This document shows positions 18,198 through 27,202 of a stretch of DNA of 64,000 bases, piece by piece; within the stretch, counting starts at the first letter, position 1, and each line of letters begins with the position of its first letter. Location of the stretch: NCBI RefSeq assembly GCF_001425575.1, contig NZ_LMRD01000012.1, positions 1 through 64,000 on the forward strand, in the 5' to 3' direction. Below the pieces are notes generated by a model. The model had not been told where the DNA came from. It ran no database searches and worked only from the letters and a program-made list of their open reading frames with translations. The stretch is from Aurantimonas sp. Leaf443. Lineage in GTDB: Bacteria; Pseudomonadota; Alphaproteobacteria; Rhizobiales; Rhizobiaceae. The position numbers were made by a program, and so were the translations under genes.

Positions 18198-18610
18198 GCG
18201 ATACACGTGCCGACCGGCTGGAGCGCCTGCTCCTCGTGCAGACCCGCAAGCGCCAGCTCGACGAGCACCGGCTCGGCGAGGCGCGGCGCGAGGCCGAGGC
18301 GCTGGCGGCCGTCACGGTGGACCTCCTGCGCAGCCTCGGGGAGGATTCCATCCTCAACGGCTACTTCCTGGAAGGGAAGGCGAAGGCGCTGAAGCGCAAC
18401 GAGGTGAAGATCGCCGATCAGGCCAAGGTGCTGGCCGAGGCCGAGAGCGTGCTTGCGCAGTCCCGCGGCCTGGAGAAGCGCCTGGAGCGCACGGCGAAGG
18501 AACAGCGCCGCGAGGCCGACCGGCAGGCCGAGGGCGTCGCCCTTCTCGCCACGATCGACGAGTTCACCTCCGCTCTCGCAAGTTTCGAACCAGCGGCGCA
18601 GGGTACTTGA
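18194..18610 (+). CDS. FliJ-like coiled-coil flagellar protein
   Basis: This 138-residue protein is almost entirely charged helix with heptad spacing (for example LEKRLERTAKEQRREADRQ) and has no signal or membrane segment. It overlaps fliR by 4 bp (ATGA). Size, coiled-coil character and the location point to a FliJ-type protein, which joins the export ATPase to FlhA and escorts free chaperones. FliJ is poorly conserved, so the identity is inferred from architecture and context. Confidence 0.6.
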   Translation: MSDTRADRLERLLLVQTRKRQLDEHRLGEARREAEALAAVTVDLLRSLGEDSILNGYFLEGKAKALKRNEVKIADQAKVLAEAESVLAQSRGLEKRLERTAKEQRREADRQAEGVALLATIDEFTSALASFEPAAQGT

Positions 18611-18708
18611 AGGGCGACGCTCGAAGGAGCCGGTTCCATTCCGCCCCGTGCGCGATCCATGGCCGTAGCCTTCCGTACCGTCCCTTCCGACGCAGGCGCA
18701 GGACATCC

Positions 18709-19200
18709 ATGACGACGCCTCTCAACACCGTCCCGGCTCCGGCCGTCTCTCACGCCGCCGCATCGGCGGAACCGGCGGCGCCCCGTCCGCTCTCGGCCGC
18801 GGCGGCCGCGGCGCGGGACGAGGGGTTCCGCTCGGCCATGGGCGAGGTGAGGGCCGCGCCGAACGCGGCCGCGCCGCTGACGCTCGGCGTCGAACGCCGC
18901 GGGTCGCAGAACGAGAACCTGTCGCCGGCCCAGAAGTTCGAGAGCTTCGTCCTGCGCAGTCTCGTGGAGGAGATGCTGCCGAAGGACAACGAGGAGTTCT
19001 ACGGCAAGGGCATGGCCGGCAATGTCTGGCGCTCGATGATGGCCGAGCGGATGGGCGAGGAGATCGCGCGGGGCGGGGGCGTCGGCATTGCCGACATCAT
19101 CGCCGAGAAGACGCCGGACGCCGCCAAGGTCGACAATGCCCGAACCGTCCTCACCGGTTCCCCGGACGCCGCCGCGCTGAAGCTGCCGACCCTGCGCTGA
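18709..19200 (+). CDS. Rod-binding FlgJ N-terminal domain protein
   Basis: The 163-residue product has an Ala/Pro-rich first 65 residues, then the FlgJ-type rod-binding domain (KFESFVLRSLVEEMLPKDNE, then EEFYGKGMAGNVWRSMMAE). FlgJ acts in rod assembly. The muramidase domain of enteric FlgJ is absent, as is usual in rhizobia, so another enzyme must open the peptidoglycan. The start at 18709 is the first ATG after a non-coding 98 bp; the ribosome site is unclear. Confidence 0.82.
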   Translation: MTTPLNTVPAPAVSHAAASAEPAAPRPLSAAAAAARDEGFRSAMGEVRAAPNAAAPLTLGVERRGSQNENLSPAQKFESFVLRSLVEEMLPKDNEEFYGKGMAGNVWRSMMAERMGEEIARGGGVGIADIIAEKTPDAAKVDNARTVLTGSPDAAALKLPTLR

Positions 19201-19240
19201 CGCGCCCCCAGACCCGACCCATCCCGCAGGAGACCTTGTC

Positions 19241-19594
19241 GTGGAAACGATCTTCATCCAGGCCATCAACCGGCTCGAGGCCGTGCTCGCGGGCGAGATC
19301 AACGCCCTGAAGAGCGGCGCGAGCGTCAACTACGCAGACCTGTCCACGCGCAAGCAGCAGAGCCTGCTCGAACTGACGCGCATTTCGCGCGGGCTCGAGA
19401 CGCCGTCCTTCTCGCAGACGCTGCGCGAGCGCATGAAGGGCCTGCGCGAGCGCCTCGAGGAGAACCGCCGCGTGGTGCAGCTGCATCTCGAGGCGACCAA
19501 GGAGATCGCGGCGATCCTGACGCAAGCGATGAAGGATGCCGAGTCCGACGGCACCTATTCCTCGTCGGTCCACGGCGTGGCCGTCGCCCGATGA
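19241..19594 (+). CDS. FlgN-like flagellar chaperone
   Basis: A 117-residue helical protein starting at GTG 19241, with GGAG 8 bp upstream. The N-terminal helix (AINRLEAVLAGEINALKSG) and the later coiled segment (RERLEENRRVVQLHLEATKE) match the layout of FlgN, the export chaperone of FlgK and FlgL. The presence of both clients in the same cluster supports this. Sequence identity in the FlgN family is low, so I keep it as FlgN-like. It overlaps the next gene by 4 bp. Confidence 0.65.
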   Translation: METIFIQAINRLEAVLAGEINALKSGASVNYADLSTRKQQSLLELTRISRGLETPSFSQTLRERMKGLRERLEENRRVVQLHLEATKEIAAILTQAMKDAESDGTYSSSVHGVAVAR

Positions 19595-20067
19595 TCCGCG
19601 CGCTCGCCGTCGGCCTCTGGGTGCTCGTCGCCGCGCTCGGCTCGACCTTCGCGGCCGCGACCTTCTGGCCCTCGGGGACGGAAGCGAGCGCGGAGGCGGC
19701 CAAGCCCTCCTATTTCGAGGGGCTCGACTATCAGAGCACGCCCGGCCTCGTCGTGCCCGTGATCTACGACCGCAAGGTCGGCGGCTACGTGCTGGCGACG
19801 TTCGTCTACACGATCGACGGCAAGCTCGCGTCCGAGATGGCAGTGCCGCCCGAACCCTTCGTGACCGACGAAGCCTTCCGCTCGATCTACTCGCTCGCCC
19901 ATTTCGATCCCAAGGCCCCCGAGAAGATGGATCTCGGCGTGCTCTCCAAGTCGATCCTCGAGGCGGTGAACGGGCGCTACGGCCAGACGGTGATCGAGGA
20001 CGTCCTCGTCAAGCAGTTCGACTTCATCCCCAAGGATCAGGCGGGCGGCACGGCGGGGCAGCGCTGA
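19591..20067 (+). CDS. Membrane-anchored protein of the flagellar cluster
   Basis: A 158-residue protein with one N-terminal hydrophobic segment (residues about 4-25), either a signal anchor or a signal peptide, and a soluble periplasmic part of about 130 residues. The part with GGYVLATFVYTIDG, followed by a helical C-terminus ending near VEDVLVKQFDFI-like sequence, recalls FliL-type stator-associated proteins, but I cannot confirm the family. The ATG overlaps the FlgN-like stop, so it is produced with the flagellar genes. Function unknown. Confidence 0.6.
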   Translation: MIRALAVGLWVLVAALGSTFAAATFWPSGTEASAEAAKPSYFEGLDYQSTPGLVVPVIYDRKVGGYVLATFVYTIDGKLASEMAVPPEPFVTDEAFRSIYSLAHFDPKAPEKMDLGVLSKSILEAVNGRYGQTVIEDVLVKQFDFIPKDQAGGTAGQR

Positions 20068-20210
20068 GGGCATGCGCCGCCGATCGCGACGGGACGACGC
20101 TCTCCGCGCGCGATCTCTTCAGCCAATCGTAATGAACGGACCGTAAAGTCCCGTCGATCTGCCGGCGTCGCGGGGCCAAGCCGCGCGCCCGGCAAGCCAG
20201 GGACCGAACC

Positions 20211-22379
20211 ATGATCACCGCTCTTCTCGGCTACAAGCTCGCCAGCAAGGATTACGACGCGTCCCTCGACCGGCTCGGCCAGAGCGCCACGGTGAAGAAG
20301 GACGCGGCCTACTACGCGGCGAAGATCGGCACGGTGAAGACGGTCGACGCCTTCCTGGCCGACTATCGCCTGTCGAGCTACGCGCTGAAGGCCTACGGGC
20401 TCAGCGACTACACCAATTCCCAGGGCTTCATCCGCAAGGTGCTGGAAAGCGACCTGACGGACAGCACGTCTTTCGCCAACAAGCTGGCCGACAACCGCTT
20501 CCGCCAGTTCGCCGCCAAGTTCCAGTTCGCGCAGAAGACGGCGGAGGTGGAACTGCAGGGCGCCTCGCAGCAGGCCGCCATGGCCGAGGCCTATTCCGAG
20601 CACCGCGTTCGCATGGCGACCGCGGCGGCGGCCAAGACGAGCCATTACGAGACGAAGGTCGCGACGACGATGACCGTCGACGACTTCCTCGCCGATCCCG
20701 TGCTGCGGGACGTGGCGCTGAAGTCGATCGGCGTCACCGACGAGATCTCGACCGACTTTCTACGCAAGGCGCTGACGCGCACGCTGGTCGACGATCCCTC
20801 GACGAGCGGCGACGACAAGTACATCCGCCTCGGCCAGACCTTCAACTTCGACACCGACGGTTCTCTTCTGCCCGGCGAGACGAAGGCGCAAGGGGATGTG
20901 GCGGCCGAGCGCATGCTCTACGACTACGACATCGCCATCGGCAACACGTCGAGTTCGGTCTTCGCGGCGCGCAACGACGCCTATGTGGCGGGCATCGTCG
21001 CGGGTGCGACCTCGGTCGACGACATCGCCGGCAATCCGCGCGTCTTCGACTATCTGATGGCGGCGACGGGCCTCGATCCGACGCCGACGGTCGACTATCT
21101 CAAGCTGGTCCTGAAGGACGACGCAGACGATTCCGCCGGCCTCATCAAGACGCTGCCGGAGGGCAGCGCCCTCGAAATCTCCCGCAAGCGCGCCTTCACG
21201 CTGATCAACAGCTGGTTCAACATCGACAATACCGGCGCCGTGACCGCGCCTCCGGACTCGACACAGCTGGAAAGCCTCTCCGACGCCTACTTCGCCAACT
21301 ACAAGAACGCCGACACCAAGCGCGACACCTCGCTGGCCTCGCGTTTCAGCTTCGTGACGACGGGCGCGGACACGGTGTCCGACCTCCTGGCGCGCAACGA
21401 CGCCTTCGGGGACGACGCGCTGGAATATGCGCTCGCCGCCTTCGACATCGATCTCAGCGAAACGTCCAAGACCGAGCTGCGCAAGGTCCTGACCAGCGAT
21501 ATTTCCGACCCGAAGAGCTACGTGCGCAAGATGGGGGACGATCGTTTCCTGAGCTTCGCGGGCGCCTTCAACTTCGGCGCGGACGGCAAGCTCGCCGAGC
21601 AGCGCACGATCCAGTCCGTCACCCAGCGCACGACGCTCGGCTCGCTCTACAAGGCGAGCTTCGGGGCGGATGTGAGCGAGGCCAAGGCCGCCGTCATCAA
21701 GGGCGAAACCAAGGATTACCTGGAACGGGTCGGCAAGATCCTGACCTTCGACCAGCTGATGGGCGACCGCAAGGTCCTCGACTACGCGCTGACCGCCCAC
21801 GGGCTGGAGCCGAAGGACTACACGATCGCCGAGCTCAGGAAGATCCTGACCAGCGACCTCTCCGACCGCAAATCCTTCGCCTACGGGTTCGACAACACTG
21901 CGGTGATCGACTTCGTCACCTCGTTCAACGTCGAGCCGGACGGAACGATCGCGGCGCAGAAGTCGGGCGGCCAGTCCGGCGTCAACATCGCCGCCACGCA
22001 GAGGCTCTATCTGTCCGCCACGCTGGAGGAACAGTCGGCCGAGACCAACGAAGGCTCGCGTCTGGCGCTCTATTTCCTGCGCAAGGCGCCGGGCATCACC
22101 TCGTCGGTCTCCATCCTCGCCGACAAGGCGCTGCTCGAGGTGGTGAAGACCGCGCTCGGTCTCCCCGACGGCTTCTCCAGCCTCGACATCGACAAGCAGA
22201 CGCGCATCCTCGACGACAAGCTGAAGATCGAGGACTTCAAGAACCCCAAGGCGCTCGACAAGTTCATCACCCGCTTCGCCGCGCTCTACGACATCGCCAA
22301 CACGAGCGGCGCCTCGTCCCCGATCCTCTCGCTCTTCGGCGGCGGTTCGGGCGACATGCTGTCGGCGATCTACCTCTGA
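20211..22379 (+). CDS. Six-repeat DUF1217-family protein of the flagellar cluster
   Basis: The 722-residue product lacks a signal peptide and membrane helix. It is built of six related units of about 75-90 residues, at about 30-107, 146-222, 258-345, 380-460, 498-580 and 615-705. Each has a helix with FLAD/LLAR/LMGD, a core such as YALKAYGL, YALAAFDI or YALTAHGL, then LRKVLTSDISDPKSY-like and a final Phe-rich helix ending in FNFG or FNVEPDG. This pattern fits DUF1217, found near flagellar genes in rhizobia. Its function is not known to me; length and repeats suggest a secreted or scaffold role. The N-terminus ITALLGYKLASKDYDASLDR may be an export signal. Confidence 0.8.
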   Translation: MITALLGYKLASKDYDASLDRLGQSATVKKDAAYYAAKIGTVKTVDAFLADYRLSSYALKAYGLSDYTNSQGFIRKVLESDLTDSTSFANKLADNRFRQFAAKFQFAQKTAEVELQGASQQAAMAEAYSEHRVRMATAAAAKTSHYETKVATTMTVDDFLADPVLRDVALKSIGVTDEISTDFLRKALTRTLVDDPSTSGDDKYIRLGQTFNFDTDGSLLPGETKAQGDVAAERMLYDYDIAIGNTSSSVFAARNDAYVAGIVAGATSVDDIAGNPRVFDYLMAATGLDPTPTVDYLKLVLKDDADDSAGLIKTLPEGSALEISRKRAFTLINSWFNIDNTGAVTAPPDSTQLESLSDAYFANYKNADTKRDTSLASRFSFVTTGADTVSDLLARNDAFGDDALEYALAAFDIDLSETSKTELRKVLTSDISDPKSYVRKMGDDRFLSFAGAFNFGADGKLAEQRTIQSVTQRTTLGSLYKASFGADVSEAKAAVIKGETKDYLERVGKILTFDQLMGDRKVLDYALTAHGLEPKDYTIAELRKILTSDLSDRKSFAYGFDNTAVIDFVTSFNVEPDGTIAAQKSGGQSGVNIAATQRLYLSATLEEQSAETNEGSRLALYFLRKAPGITSSVSILADKALLEVVKTALGLPDGFSSLDIDKQTRILDDKLKIEDFKNPKALDKFITRFAALYDIANTSGASSPILSLFGGGSGDMLSAIYL

Positions 22380-22411
22380 GGCGAGAGGCGGGCCGGGCGA
22401 GACCGCCTCAG
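22376..22411. terminator. Convergent hairpin spanning two stop codons
   Basis: CTGAGGCG at 22376-22383 pairs with CGCCTCAG at 22404-22411 around a 20-nt loop. The stem contains the stop codons of the DUF1217 gene and of the convergent PilZ-like gene. It has no T-run and may be a compact bidirectional end signal. Confidence 0.4.
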
Positions 22412-22734
22412 TGGGTCATGGCGTAATAGCGTCCGAAGACCCGTTCCGCCTCCTCGCGCTCGGGCGCCTCCGGCACGCTGAGGAACGCGTAGCCCGCCTT
22501 GTAACCGTCGCTCCAGACGCGTCGGGCGCGCCAGCGCCGCCGATCGGTCTCGTCGTAGAGATAGACTTCGGCGGCCTCGCCCGCATTGCCGAACAGTCGC
22601 AGCCGCGCCCCGTCCGCGCTGCGTTCCAGAATGGCGGCATCGGCGAGAAAGCGCCCCTCCAGGCTGAAAAGCCGGGCCGGGCGAAACGAGACGGGGGAGC
22701 GGTCGCGCACCCGGCGGTCCATGTCCTCGTCCAT
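22408..22734 (-). CDS. Single-domain PilZ-like protein
   Basis: From the ATG at 22734, which follows GGGAGAGG, the protein has 108 residues. A short basic N-terminus containing RRVRDR is followed by a small beta-rich domain with AILERSADGARLRLFG, YDETDRRRWRARRVW and YKAGYAFLSV. This fits PilZ, which binds c-di-GMP through an RxxxR segment and a [D/N]xSxxG motif; here the second motif is degenerate (ERSADG). It converges on the flagellar cluster, so a role in c-di-GMP control of motility is plausible. The longer in-frame extension to 22869 lacks a ribosome site. Confidence 0.65.
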   Translation of the reverse strand: MDEDMDRRVRDRSPVSFRPARLFSLEGRFLADAAILERSADGARLRLFGNAGEAAEVYLYDETDRRRWRARRVWSDGYKAGYAFLSVPEAPEREEAERVFGRYYAMTH

Positions 22735-22960
22735 CGTGCCTCTCCCTGGCGTTTCCTTCACGAGGATAATGCACGACGGCGCCGTTCGTCCGCCCGCGCG
22801 GGCCGCTTTCCCCGCGACTTGTGAAGATGGGGTTAACGCGCATCCCGCAGGGCATTCACCCCTTCTCAACCATAGATCGAAGTTCAGGCGGCACCGGGCC
22901 CGCGTCCAAGCGCGACGTTAAGCATGACGGGCGATGGTCGGGTTCCACCGGGAGCCGCCC

Positions 22961-23500
22961 ATGCCGAACCGTCCGCTTCTGCCGACCCGCCCCGCGACCG
23001 CCCGCAAGGGCAGCCGCCTGTCCGTCCCGCGCCTGCGGTCCGTTTCGTTCAAGCCGAGCGGCGAGGCCGTTCTCGGCATCGGACTCGGGCTTCTGTCGGC
23101 CGGATTCTTCTGCAGCGCCTACGCGATCTTCGTCGCCGACCCGCAATATTTCGAGCGCCGCCTCTATGCCTCGCTGCCGACCGAGTCGGTCGATCCGATC
23201 GTCGTCGGCGCGACGCAGAAGAGCGAAGCCAGCGGCGAGGGCGGGCACGGTGCCGCGACGCCGGGTCCGGAAGCCCTGCCGGCCGAGACGATCGTCTACG
23301 ACCGTCCGCCGGTGGCGGGGGACTACCAGATCGTCACGGTGTTCGGAGACGCGGCGATCCTGACCACGCGCCAGACGGTGCTGCGCGTGCGCGTCGGCTC
23401 CAGCGTGCCGGGCCTCGGAGAGATCCTCTCCATCGGACAGACCGACAATGGCGGCGAGGTGAAGGCGAGCCTGGCGACGCTGCGCAGCGCCGCGCGCTGA
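22961..23500 (+). CDS. Membrane-anchored protein of unknown function
   Basis: The 179-residue product begins at ATG 22961 with GGGAG 6 bp upstream; an ATG at 22934 lacks one. A basic N-terminus of about 35 residues precedes one membrane helix (GIGLGLLSAGFFCSAYAIFV), then a variable linker and a C-terminal beta-rich domain with YQIVTVFGDAAILTTRQTVL and VGSSVPGLGEILSIGQT. The last domain is reminiscent of small periplasmic or secretion-associated beta domains but I do not recognise a named family. It stands alone between two convergent minus-strand genes. Confidence 0.7.
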   Translation: MPNRPLLPTRPATARKGSRLSVPRLRSVSFKPSGEAVLGIGLGLLSAGFFCSAYAIFVADPQYFERRLYASLPTESVDPIVVGATQKSEASGEGGHGAATPGPEALPAETIVYDRPPVAGDYQIVTVFGDAAILTTRQTVLRVRVGSSVPGLGEILSIGQTDNGGEVKASLATLRSAAR

Positions 23501-23528
23501 AGGCGCGACGCACGGTCGGGCAGAGCCG

Positions 23529-23549
23529 AGCGCCGGCCTGCCCGGCGCT
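23529..23549. terminator. Bidirectional hairpin between convergent genes
   Basis: AGCGCCGG at 23529-23536 pairs with CCGGCGCT at 23542-23549 around 5 nt, followed on the plus strand by a pyrimidine-rich stretch. It lies between the membrane-anchored gene and the stop of the polyhydroxyalkanoate-system gene, and overlaps that stop by 2 bp. Confidence 0.55.
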
Positions 23550-23859
23550 ACTTCTTCTCGAGAAGCACCTGCCCCTCGCGCTTCAGCCGACCGCGCAGCT
23601 TCTCGGCGAACATCGCGAGCATCATCGGCAGGTCGATCTCCAGATGCACGTGATCGTCGCGCACGTCGAGGCGACCCGTCGCGGTCTGGCCCATGGCGCG
23701 TGCCTTGAAGTCGAGCCGATCCTCGGTCCAGGCGTGCTCGACCTTGAGGAAGCCGCCCGCCGAACTCGTCTTCAGGTTGGCGACCCCTTCCTCGATCCGC
23801 TGCCGGGCCACGGGCCGTCCGAGGCGGTGCGGAATGTCGACCTTGATCGTTTCGGCCAT
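23548..23859 (-). CDS. Polyhydroxyalkanoic acid system family protein
   Basis: A 103-residue cytosolic protein with KVDIPHRLGRPVARQRIEEG at the start and a C-terminal helix LAMFAEKLRGRLKREGQVLL. These are the features of the small polyhydroxyalkanoic acid system (PHA_gran_rgn) family, found across proteobacteria; the name comes from genomic association and the biochemical role is unclear. The ATG at 23859 follows GGAG. No other polyester gene is near. The 292 bp to the helicase hold two hairpins and no gene. Confidence 0.75.
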   Translation of the reverse strand: MAETIKVDIPHRLGRPVARQRIEEGVANLKTSSAGGFLKVEHAWTEDRLDFKARAMGQTATGRLDVRDDHVHLEIDLPMMLAMFAEKLRGRLKREGQVLLEKK

Positions 23860-24053
23860 GCTGCGCTCCTGTCCGCGCGCCGGGATCGGCGCGCCGCACG
23901 TTTCGTCTCGCCGACGCCGGAGCGTCGGATGAGATCCGCCCGGTCCGGCAAGGCCCGCGCGCAACGCGTGCGGCGGTCTGCGAGCGGATATGGGAGGGCA
24001 GGGCGCGGCCCGCAATGGCCGCCCGAAGCGAGCGCTGCCGGGCGCCGGACGTG

Positions 24054-24075
24054 AAAAGGCCCCGCGTGCCGGGGC
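24054..24075 (-). terminator. Terminator of the helicase gene
   Basis: On the minus strand GCCCCG and CGGGGC (24070-24075 with 24059-24064) pair around a 5-nt loop and run into TTTT (24057-24054). A second, longer hairpin of 14 perfect bp without a T-run lies just before it, at 24107-24120 with 24128-24141, close to the helicase stop. Confidence 0.7.
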
Positions 24076-24151
24076 AGGCGAGGCCTTCGATCGATGCAGT
24101 CCGATGCGACCGGCCCGTGCCGCAGGAGCACGGGCCGGTCGCGCGATCGCG

Positions 24152-25549
<1,398 letters not shown>

Positions 25550-25836
25550 GATGTGCCTTGGCAACGAGCGGACCGCCTCGGCGATCCGCGAAAGTGCCGA
25601 TCGTCTTCGCGCTTGCGGACGGTTCGGCGGGCCGTGTCGGATACGCGGGGTTCTTGGGAGAAACCCATCCGAATGCGCTCGCAGAACCGCGGACGGAACC
25701 GTCCGGAAGAAAAGCAGGCGCTGCGCGATCACGGCGTGACGGCCCGTATATCAGCCCAATTTCGCATTGCGTCAAGCGCGCCGACGCCACGGCTGCGGCG
25801 CAGCAGCCATGCGCTTGCGTCAGGCCCGGCCGAGAA

Positions 25837-27051
25837 TCAGGGCGCCGCGGTGGCGCTCTTCCAGGTCACGTGGCCGGCGATCGTGTCCGCGATGCGGCGG
25901 AAGAACCCGGCGCGTTCCACGTCGCTGCCGGCGAACAGCGGGTCCTGCCGCACCGTCTCCTGGCCGCGCATGATGCGCACCCAGCCGAGCCGCGTGCCGC
26001 GCGCCACCGGCGCCTCCACCGGGCCGTTGTCGACGACCGTGCGCGTCAGGCCCGACGCCTCGCCCGCCGGCACCAGCATCTTGATGTCGCCCGCCGAGAC
26101 GAGCGCCACCTTCGGCTCGACGCCGGCGCGCACGTCCGCCGTGCCCGCCGTCTCGCCGGCCTTCAGGAGAACGACTTCCTCGAAGGACTGCAGGCCGTAG
26201 TCCATCAGGCGCTTGGCCTCGCGGGCCCGCTCGTCCACCGAGCGCATGCCGGACATGGCGAAGACGATGCGCCGCCCGTCGCGCTGCGTGGAGGCGACGA
26301 GACCGTAGCCGGCCTCGGACGTGTGGCCCGTCTTGAGGCCGTCCGCGCCCAGCCGCAGGAGCGGGTTGCGCGAGCGCTGCGTGATCTTGTTGAAGGTGAA
26401 GCTCTCCTCGGAGAAGAGGTGATATTCCTCCGGATAGGTGTCGATGAGATAGCGCGCGAGCCGCACGAGATCGCGGACCGTCACCCACTGCTGCGGGTCG
26501 GGCAGGCCGTGCGGATTGGCGAATTGCGAGCCCGTCAGCCCGATCGAGGCGCCGAGCGCGTTCATCTTCTGCGCGAAGGCGGGAATCGAGCCGGCGATGC
26601 CCTCGGCCGCCACGATCGTCGCATCGTTGCCGGACTGGATGACGATGCCCTTCACGAGATCGCCGAGGCTGACCGAGGAGTTCAGCGGCAGGAACATGGT
26701 CGAGCCGCCCGAGGCCGCGCCGCCCGTGCGCCAGGCGTCCTCCGAGACGGTGTAGACGGTCTCGCGCGTGACCGTGCCCTTGCGCAGCTCGTCGAAGATC
26801 ACCGCCACGGTCATCAGCTTGACCATCGAGGCGGGCGCGATGCGCCGGTCGGCATCCTTCTCGTAGAGGACGGTGCCGGTGGCGTGGTCGAGGAGAACGG
26901 CGACGGGGGCCGTCGTCTCGAAGGCCGCCGATGCCGGTCGCGCCATGCCGACGAGAACGAGGCAGGCGAGCGCGAGGCCGAAGACAGGTCGGACGAGAGC
27001 GGCGACAGGCGCGCTGCGCCTGAACGGGGCGAGAAATCGGGCGGCCTGCAT
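25837..27051 (-). CDS. D-alanyl-D-alanine carboxypeptidase (PBP5/6 type)
   Basis: This periplasmic enzyme trims the terminal D-Ala of peptidoglycan stem peptides. The 404-residue protein has a signal peptide (to about ASA at residue 42). The three penicillin-binding motifs are present: SMVK (SxxK), SGN in VIQSGNDAT, and KTG in DGLKTGHTSEAGYGL. The C-terminal beta domain of the PBP5 family fills the last 110 residues, ending with a helix that may be the membrane anchor. The ATG at 27051 has GAGG upstream. It lies alone between the helicase and the ABC-F gene. Confidence 0.94.
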   Translation of the reverse strand: MQAARFLAPFRRSAPVAALVRPVFGLALACLVLVGMARPASAAFETTAPVAVLLDHATGTVLYEKDADRRIAPASMVKLMTVAVIFDELRKGTVTRETVYTVSEDAWRTGGAASGGSTMFLPLNSSVSLGDLVKGIVIQSGNDATIVAAEGIAGSIPAFAQKMNALGASIGLTGSQFANPHGLPDPQQWVTVRDLVRLARYLIDTYPEEYHLFSEESFTFNKITQRSRNPLLRLGADGLKTGHTSEAGYGLVASTQRDGRRIVFAMSGMRSVDERAREAKRLMDYGLQSFEEVVLLKAGETAGTADVRAGVEPKVALVSAGDIKMLVPAGEASGLTRTVVDNGPVEAPVARGTRLGWVRIMRGQETVRQDPLFAGSDVERAGFFRRIADTIAGHVTWKSATAAP

Positions 27052-27202
27052 TGGAAACGTCCTCGTTCGGCCGGGATGGAATCCGGACCTCGACGCGCAT
27101 GCTAACGCTCCCGCGGAACGGCGCAATGCGGCCCGCGATTTTCCCCCAGGCTTGGGTCCGTGGGGACGACCCGAACACGGAGCGAGCGCCGGCAAAGGGG
27201 GC

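Noticed and set aside
25550-25732. N-terminal extension of the DEAD-box helicase from ATG 25732
   Set aside because: The 61 extra residues are Arg/Pro-rich and not helicase-like; the family begins at the TTG 25549 region.
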